This document shows, piece after piece, positions 57,964 to 64,000 of a DNA stretch of 64,000 bases. The stretch comes from Apophysomyces variabilis (lineage: Eukaryota > Mucoromycota > Mucoromycetes > Mucorales > Mucoraceae). The stretch is from contig MZZL01000395.1 of the NCBI GenBank assembly GCA_002749535.1, positions 430,543-494,542 of the forward strand, in the 5' to 3' direction. The notes beneath the pieces were generated by a model, which saw only the letters and a list, made by a program, of their open reading frames with translations, searched no databases and was not told the origin of the DNA. Both the position numbers and the translations under genes were made by a program. The number at the start of each line of letters is the position of its first letter. Positions within the stretch are counted from its first letter, which is position 1.

Positions 57964-59422
57964 ATGCTGCTTGTGCGATTGCAGCTACAGCGAATTCCAG
58001 CATGTTTGACGAAGCGGCAACCCACTGCAGCACTGTTCTTTAGTCGTCTTCCATTTTGCTCAGCCGTCTCCAAAGTCAGGTCCGTGGTAGCAATGTGAAA
58101 AGCCGAAAAGAAAAGAAAAAGAAAAGTAAACACCCTACCCACGCACACACTCTTTTTTTTTTTTCTTTCTTTATATCCATAGCCTGGCTGGCTTTCCTAC
58201 GCGGGCTAATCGACCTTTATTCCGAGTCAAACACTCATTCCTACTTCCGCTGAATGGCCACTGGAGAAACCTTAGACGGACGCTTGTTTCTAATACAGAT
58301 GCTAATGGGAAATCTCAAACGAAGTTGCAGCAAAAGGCTGAAAACGCCAAAGTGGTTATTAACAAGGTAATCTCAGAAATCAATGCATCATTGGGAGAAT
58401 AGAGTGGCCATGAAAGAATGGTATTCTCACGCACATACTGTTTCCCCTTTCCCTTAAAAAAAGATTAAGGAAACCATTCCAACCCATGAGAATATTTACA
58501 CCATCCCGAATTTCTTAACGTTTTCGCGCTTGTTGTCAGCACCTTTCATTGGCTATCTCATCATCAACCATCACTACGATTTTGCATTAAGCGTGTTTGC
58601 GTTGGCAGGACTGACAGACATGGTATATTCACGTTGTTGTACAAAGAGAGGAAAGAAGAGCGCTTTGGCAACTAACCCAGACATGTCATGCCTTTTTTTT
58701 TTGGTTCCGAAAATTTAGTTGGATGGGTATATTGCCCGGCGGTATAATCTGAAGACGGTGGTCGGTAGTATCATTGATCCTGCGGCGGACAAGGCATTAA
58801 TGACCGTCTTAACCGTGACATTGGCGATGGAAAACGTGCTGCCTAGTAAGTGATGGACCCCGAACAAAAAGAAAAAAAGCAACAATAGAGAAAGAAAAAA
58901 TTTTTGGTTCTATTGTTCTATTGTACTCAACTGTTTTTCCTCCGCATTCAAGTGCCACTGGCTGCTTTGATTCTGGGAAGAGATGCTGGTCTTGTGCTTG
59001 CCGCCTTCTATTATCGGTATATCTCACTGCCGCAACCGGTAAGCATTAATTTGTTCGTCTACAACGTGATTCCAGGGTATTTATATTGGGTTGGGCTACA
59101 CAAGAAAACTTTAGTGAGATACTTTGATTTTTCCATACCCTCTGCTGAGGTGAGACCGACGATGATCAGCAAGATCAATACGGCGCTGCAATTGGTGCTG
59201 ATGGGCACGTCCTTGACATCGGTGACCATGGGATACCCTACACCGGAGCTGATGACGGCGATGCAGTAAGTTTCTAAATTTTTTCGAGTTGACGGGTCAC
59301 CGGCATAATGAAGTGACTTGTTATGGATTTATAGTTGGCTGGTGGGTGGTACGACCGTATGGTCTGGCGCGAGTTATGTCTACTCCAAAGATGCAGTGCG
59401 TATTCTAACCCAGACAAAATAA
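57964..59422 (+). CDS. CRD1: Cardiolipin synthase, mitochondrial
   Basis: Makes cardiolipin from phosphatidylglycerol and CDP-diacylglycerol in the inner mitochondrial membrane. Seven exons: 57964-58079, 58183-58366, 58464-58622, 58719-58845, 58953-59038, 59105-59265 and 59335-59422, giving 306 residues. The first exon is an Arg/Leu-rich targeting peptide (MLLVRLQLQRIPACLTKRQP). Catalysis: the CDP-alcohol phosphotransferase signature is complete, D152-x2-D155-G156-x2-A159-R160-x8-G169-x3-D173-x3-D177, split by intron 3. Before it comes ENIYTIPNFLTFSRLLSAPF, a membrane helix. Later segments: PLAALILGRDAGLVLAAFYY, RPTMISKINTALQLVLMG and the end SYVYSKDAVRILTQTK. The start is chosen for the targeting peptide. 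Confidence 0.95.
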
Positions 59423-59768
59423 GGCAGTGTATGTGTTCATTGCCATCGTTAGAAACCCCGCATGGTGTGTTCCTTAATTAAAAAAAAAAAGACAAGTCAA
59501 CAGTAACTTTACACACTTCTCTCTCTTTCTCTCATTCTCTCTCTTTTTCTTTTTCTTTTTGTGCTGTTGCTGTTTTTGTTTCTTCATTTCTCTCTCTTTC
59601 TCTCTCTCGTTCCTCCTTGTATTCTTCTTTACTGCATCCGGCATTGCCTCTTATTGGTTAAAAAACATTTCGCCGAACGTATTGATAATCCCGAGCCCTT
59701 TTTTATTGTTTCAGTCCCTCGTTCCTTTTCCCTTTTCGCCAACTTCGATCGTATGATTTAACGACATC
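59423..59768 (+). promoter_or_regulatory. Upstream region of the kinesin gene with CT-rich tracts
   Basis: 346 bp between the cardiolipin synthase stop and the kinesin ATG. Pyrimidine tracts at 59517-59558 and 59580-59612 resemble the CT-rich leader before the gene at 55273. Confidence 0.45.
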
Positions 59769-62700
59769 ATGACTGTCGCAGTTGCGAATTCGCCTACAAC
59801 ACAATCTATTCATAATGGATCATTATCATCTTCAAAATTACAAGTTGGTGAGTTGCGCTTTCAAAATGGAAGCCATTGATAACTTATCAACCAACCTTCT
59901 TCCCTCCAAAATATATATATATAACGCGTATCACTCAGCACTCCGAGTCAGACCTCCGGATAAAGAGGCAACCCATCGACGTCGTTCGAATAATGTCATT
60001 AAAACTTCGGGAAACGTCTTATCCATTCCATCTTTACAAAAGTCATTTACATTCGACCATGTGTTTGACATATCAAGTACACAGCCTCAAGTTTTTGAAT
60101 CTGTAAGCGGATTAGTGGATAGTGTTCTAGATGGTGAGCAATATAAGGGGATACCCGCGTTTTCTTCTTCTATTTGTTGCTTATATCATTGCCATTAGGG
60201 TACAATGCGACCATTTTAGCCTATGTGAGTAATTCTGCACGGGATAAACAAAAGAAAAAAGAGAAAGATGCTAATAAGCTGTTACACAGGGACAAACGGC
60301 GTCGGGGAAATCGTATACAATGGGGACGGAGATCGATTGTCAACCAGAACAAGATGGTGAGCAAAAAACAAAAAAGAACAAAGAAAAAAAAAAGAAGAGA
60401 ATAGGATTTTGTTTTTTTTGCTTTCGTCCATTGCAATCGAACTTTATTGAACTTTAGTGTTTCATGTCCGTACAGGCATCATTCCTCGTACTATTACAGC
60501 GCTTTTCGAACGTACCACACAACCTGCAAGACGACGATCTTCCACCATATTGTCTGACACAATGCGCATTCCTCGGCGCTGTCAATCCGACATCAAATTA
60601 CGCCCTGTGTCCATGATCGCGCTTCCACGACGAGGTTCAGCAGTGAATCTGAATGACAAATCTACAAAGTACACCATGCATGTTTCATTCATCGAAATAT
60701 ACAACGAGGAAATCATCGATTTGTTAAACTCAGAACGTACCCCCATCTCCATACAGGAAGCCAAAGGCCGCATTCAAGTCGTTGGTATAAAGGAGGTGCC
60801 TGTGGAGTGTGCAGAAGATGTACAAAGGCAAGTAAGTGATTGTGATGTATTATGCAGTTCTCCCTAACGCAGATTGTTCTTGTGTGTCCTATTTCTTTAT
60901 TTCCAGTTGTCTGAGATTAGGAGCGCAAAATCGATCCACTGGAGCTACAGACATGAATGCAAAATCCTCGCGTTCCCATGCCATCTTTACCATTTCACTT
61001 AAAAAGGAAAAATGGGTATCTACTAAAAAAGATGCGAGCGTTGGGCGTCGGGCGGGTATGATGAACGTCAAGGAAATGATTGGCCATATGGAACGACAGG
61101 CGCGGTGTCAAGTACCCCCTGAAGATGGCGAATGGACGGTGACACATTCCAAATTATCTTTTGTTGATCTTGCTGGGTCTGAGCGACTAAAGCGGACGGC
61201 GTCCGAAGGAGATCGTCGTAAGGAGGGAATTTACATCAATGCTGGATTATTAGCCCTCGGTAATGTCATTTCCAGCCTCTCCTCCCCCTCCCCCTCCTCG
61301 GATCGGCCAGCTTATGTCCCCTATCGGGATTCCAAACTCACGCGCCTCCTGCAAGATTCCCTCGGTGGCAATTCACAGACACTCATGATCGCCTGCGTCA
61401 GCCCGGCCGAAGCGGATTTAACAGAAACGTTGAACACCTTAAAATACGCCTCTCGAGCACGCAGTATCAAAAACAAAGCGGAACGCAACGAATACGAAGA
61501 TTGGACGGTCAACGACAATCCGGAACGGCTGCGCGCTATGATCAGTAAACTCAAAGGAGAAGTCCATTCATTGCGACTCGCTTCGTCCAATCGAAGCTCA
61601 TCCCCTTCGTCATCCTGCACCACGCAGTCGACTGATTCGAGCTGTACTACGATGAGCGAATGCGATGTGTCTGATGACAATGCGACGTTGCTCACGAACC
61701 TTAATTGCCAAATCGAAGAACTTCATAATCAAGTGACCGTGACACGACAGCGCAACAAGGTTATCGAAGAAGAACTTCGCCAATTGCATGAAACGCAGCG
61801 CCATTTAATGGTTGAGATAGCCACCATGCAAGATCTCCAAAACGAGGTGGCACAGAAAACAGAACAACTCTCTGCATTGGAGGCAGCACAAACTGAGCTG
61901 GAACGGGAACACGAGGCACAAGTCCGAGAAATACAGCGTTTGGAAGAGGCATTATCCGTCGCCATGGCAGAACGTGATGGTTATCAGCAAGAAATCGAGA
62001 AGCAGCGCAGTGAGATGATGACGATGAAGAGCACGATCGAGCGCCTTACGGAGAAAGTCACCTCGTTGACAAATGCTAATCGTAGCTCGCGTCAAGAGTT
62101 GATGGAGACACAAAGACACATGTGGGACCATGAACAGGGTACTCAAATCACGCTCCGCCAACGACTGGAGGAATTAGAAAGAGTCAAGTCAGACTTGACC
62201 GCGCTCCATTTAGTCGAGGAAAAACAGGACGCTATCATTTGCAGTTTAGAAGCCAAGAACGAAGAAATGGAACGCCTTGCTGATAGCTTGAGAGATCAGC
62301 TGGTAGAGCGTGATCGAGAGATTGCCTGGTTAGAGCATGTGGTGACGGAAAAGAATGAAATGGCCCATGCCACGCAAAAGGACATGGAGAGCGTTCTGAG
62401 AGACGTCTGTAACATGGGCATGGAGCGAAAGCAACTTCAAATGGTGATCGATCTCATTGAAAACACTCTCCACCGACAAGATGCAAAGACGAATAAATCC
62501 TTGGAAGTCCTCAGCGAACTTCGACAGCTTTATGCACAGAGAGAGGAAGAATTAAATGAAAAACGACACACGGTCGAAATACTGGAGGCTGAGAAGGAGA
62601 AATTAGCGCAATCGCTCCAACATCAGATGGAGCTCGCTTCGCGTGGTGATGAAAAATCCAAAGCGCTTCAGCTCGAATTGAGCGAGGTCCATGCCAAACT

Positions 62701-64000
62701 AAAAGAACAGACATTGTATATCGAACGTCTGGAGAATGGTCTTGCTGAAATTGAACAGCAGAGGACAAGCGCGCTCGAAAGTCGTGTGGAAGAACTCGAT
62801 GAGCAAGTGGAAAAAATGGCGTCTGAGCTCAGTATCAAGAACGATGAATGCAATGCCATACAGCAGATGTTGGATCGTCATGTGGACAAGATCTTGGAAC
62901 TGGAAGAATTAATCCAGAAAGAACGCGCTTTACATCATGTTAAAAACGCAGAGGATAATACTATCGCTTTATCTGCGCAAGGCAACGCACAAGATCGTGG
63001 CAAAGGTTTAGCGGATCTTATAGAGAAAGACGCCCACACCGAGACTCAGCATCGGGATGAGGAGGAAGAAGAAGATGGAGATGAAGAAAAAGAAAAGGAT
63101 GCAATGGCGCTATTGCTAGCCATGCAAAAGGAAGAGGAAGAAGAGAAAGACAGATCACTGTCAGCATCACCTTCAGCTGAGGCATTGCACGATACAGAAA
63201 AGCATGAGGAGAGAGTCCCATTCGACAAGACCAAGGCGAACAGACCATCGGTTGAATCGGCTACGATAGCTCAATTGATGAAGGAAAATGCATTGCTTAT
63301 GACACATGTCACGGATCTGGAGGGTCAGCTTGTGCTTCAGCGTAACAAGCTGACATTGGAAAATAAGCATTTAGAGTTGGAAGTGATGAAGTTGGCTTCT
63401 GCCAATGATCGACTGGAGAAGGAAATGGAGCATATGGTCACACGAGGCAACCCTGGCGACCGGGAGTCGTTCATGTCCTTGCCGACGCCGCGGGGATCCT
63501 CTTCGTCGCCGTTTATTCTTCAGCGTGAAATCTCTTCGCAAAGTGTCAATGAGAAACGACGTTCGGCACGCCTCTCCGATCCTCGACCGGGTCTCCTTCT
63601 ACAACGAGGACGCAATGTGACCAGTCTACCACCGCCTCCCTCCGCACCACCAACTAACCCGCTTCCGCCCATTCCTTCCAGTGTGCCTGGTTCCCCTATC
63701 CCTGGTCCTACGCCCGTGCGATCCATGTCCTCACCCGTCTCAAATCATCGGGATAGTACCTCCACCTCTACGAGCCTGAGTGAATTGATCAACAGCAACA
63801 CCAATAACACCAACAACAACAATAATAATAATAGTAATAGTAATAGTCTTCCATCCAATAACCCAAGCATGGAGAATTTGACATCCCGACAATATGAAAA
63901 GATCATCCGTTCATTCCAACGTAAATTGGTCAATTCCGAGAAGGATGTCAAAGCACACCAGCAAGTGGTTGCTAAACTCGAAGCACAACTGTCACGGTCG
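59769..64000 (+). CDS. Kinesin-4 family motor (3' end beyond the window)
   Basis: Plus-end microtubule motor, or regulator of microtubule growth, of the KIF4/KIF21 group. Exons: 59769-59847, 59939-60133, 60199-60224, 60290-60356, 60476-60827 and 60907 to beyond 64000. Motor domain: [13 protein letters not shown]-loop [12 protein letters not shown] (Lys107), [28 protein letters not shown], switch [12 protein letters not shown], switch [12 protein letters not shown] and [39 protein letters not shown] is typical of kinesin-4. Exon 5 has an insert relative to KIF4 (about residues 137-180, Arg/Ser-rich). Then a long coiled coil, an acidic run (63055-63150), a Pro-rich block and an Asn-rich repeat (63800-63845). 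The last intron seen is GC-AG (AAAG then GCAAGT at 60828). A broken copy of 63150-63930 lies at 11.8-13.9 kb. Confidence 0.95.
63793..63846 (+). repeat. AAC/AAT codon repeat in the kinesin tail
   Basis: Run of AAC, AAT and AGT codons encoding an Asn/Ser homopolymer-like stretch ([18 protein letters not shown]). The same run is kept in the displaced fragment at 13753-13810 at the same length. Confidence 0.8.

Overview
The window is eukaryotic and fungal. Genes are split by short introns of about 45-130 bases, often with CTAAC-type branch points. The gene set is ordinary fungal housekeeping: V-ATPase subunit E, PKA regulatory subunit, PMT4-type O-mannosyltransferase, RNA polymerase I subunit A12, dynamitin, cardiolipin synthase, kinesin-4. 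A multi-exon gene at 9.9-11.3 kb belongs to a hypothetical-protein family that I know only from Mucoromycota, so an early-diverging fungus near Mucorales is the best guess. The species cannot be named from this sequence. There are two single-N positions (3163 and 12435), both at places where sequence is locally duplicated, which suggests assembly joins.

Layout. 0-0.6 kb: 3' truncated mannose-6-phosphate isomerase. 0.7-18.5 kb: a repeat-rich accessory region. It holds two copies of a 2.45-kb repeat with a dead Tc1/mariner-type transposase, one apparently intact and two decayed members of the Mucoromycota family, a 144-bp satellite array with inverted flanks, a LINE remnant, and a displaced broken piece of the kinesin gene. 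That piece is present twice around an N. 18.8-30.4 kb: a dense conserved block (V-ATPase E on plus; ataxin-3, PKA-R, site-2 protease and four less known genes on minus). 32-35.9 kb: PMT4 and RPA12 on plus. 37-38.6 kb: an intronless unknown gene followed by a 46-copy 63-bp minisatellite (38.76-41.66 kb). 43.2-45 kb: an intronless F-box gene. 45.3-49.1 kb: a decayed minus-strand gene, a secreted cysteine-rich protein and its inverted pseudogene copy. 50.1-53.1 kb: dynamitin and a small coiled-coil protein. 55.3-64 kb: a disordered Lys/Glu-rich protein, cardiolipin synthase, and a kinesin-4 that runs off the window end.

Functional threads. Mannose-6-phosphate isomerase and PMT4 lie on the same route: mannose supply to dolichol-phosphate-mannose-dependent O-mannosylation. 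Kinesin-4 and dynamitin are both microtubule-transport genes. The rest look like independent genes; no operon-like or biosynthetic cluster is visible. Exon boundaries were traced by hand from splice sites and protein family continuity. For 15 of the 17 spliced gene models the summed exons give an unbroken frame through to a stop; the other two (mannose-6-phosphate isomerase, kinesin) run off the window.
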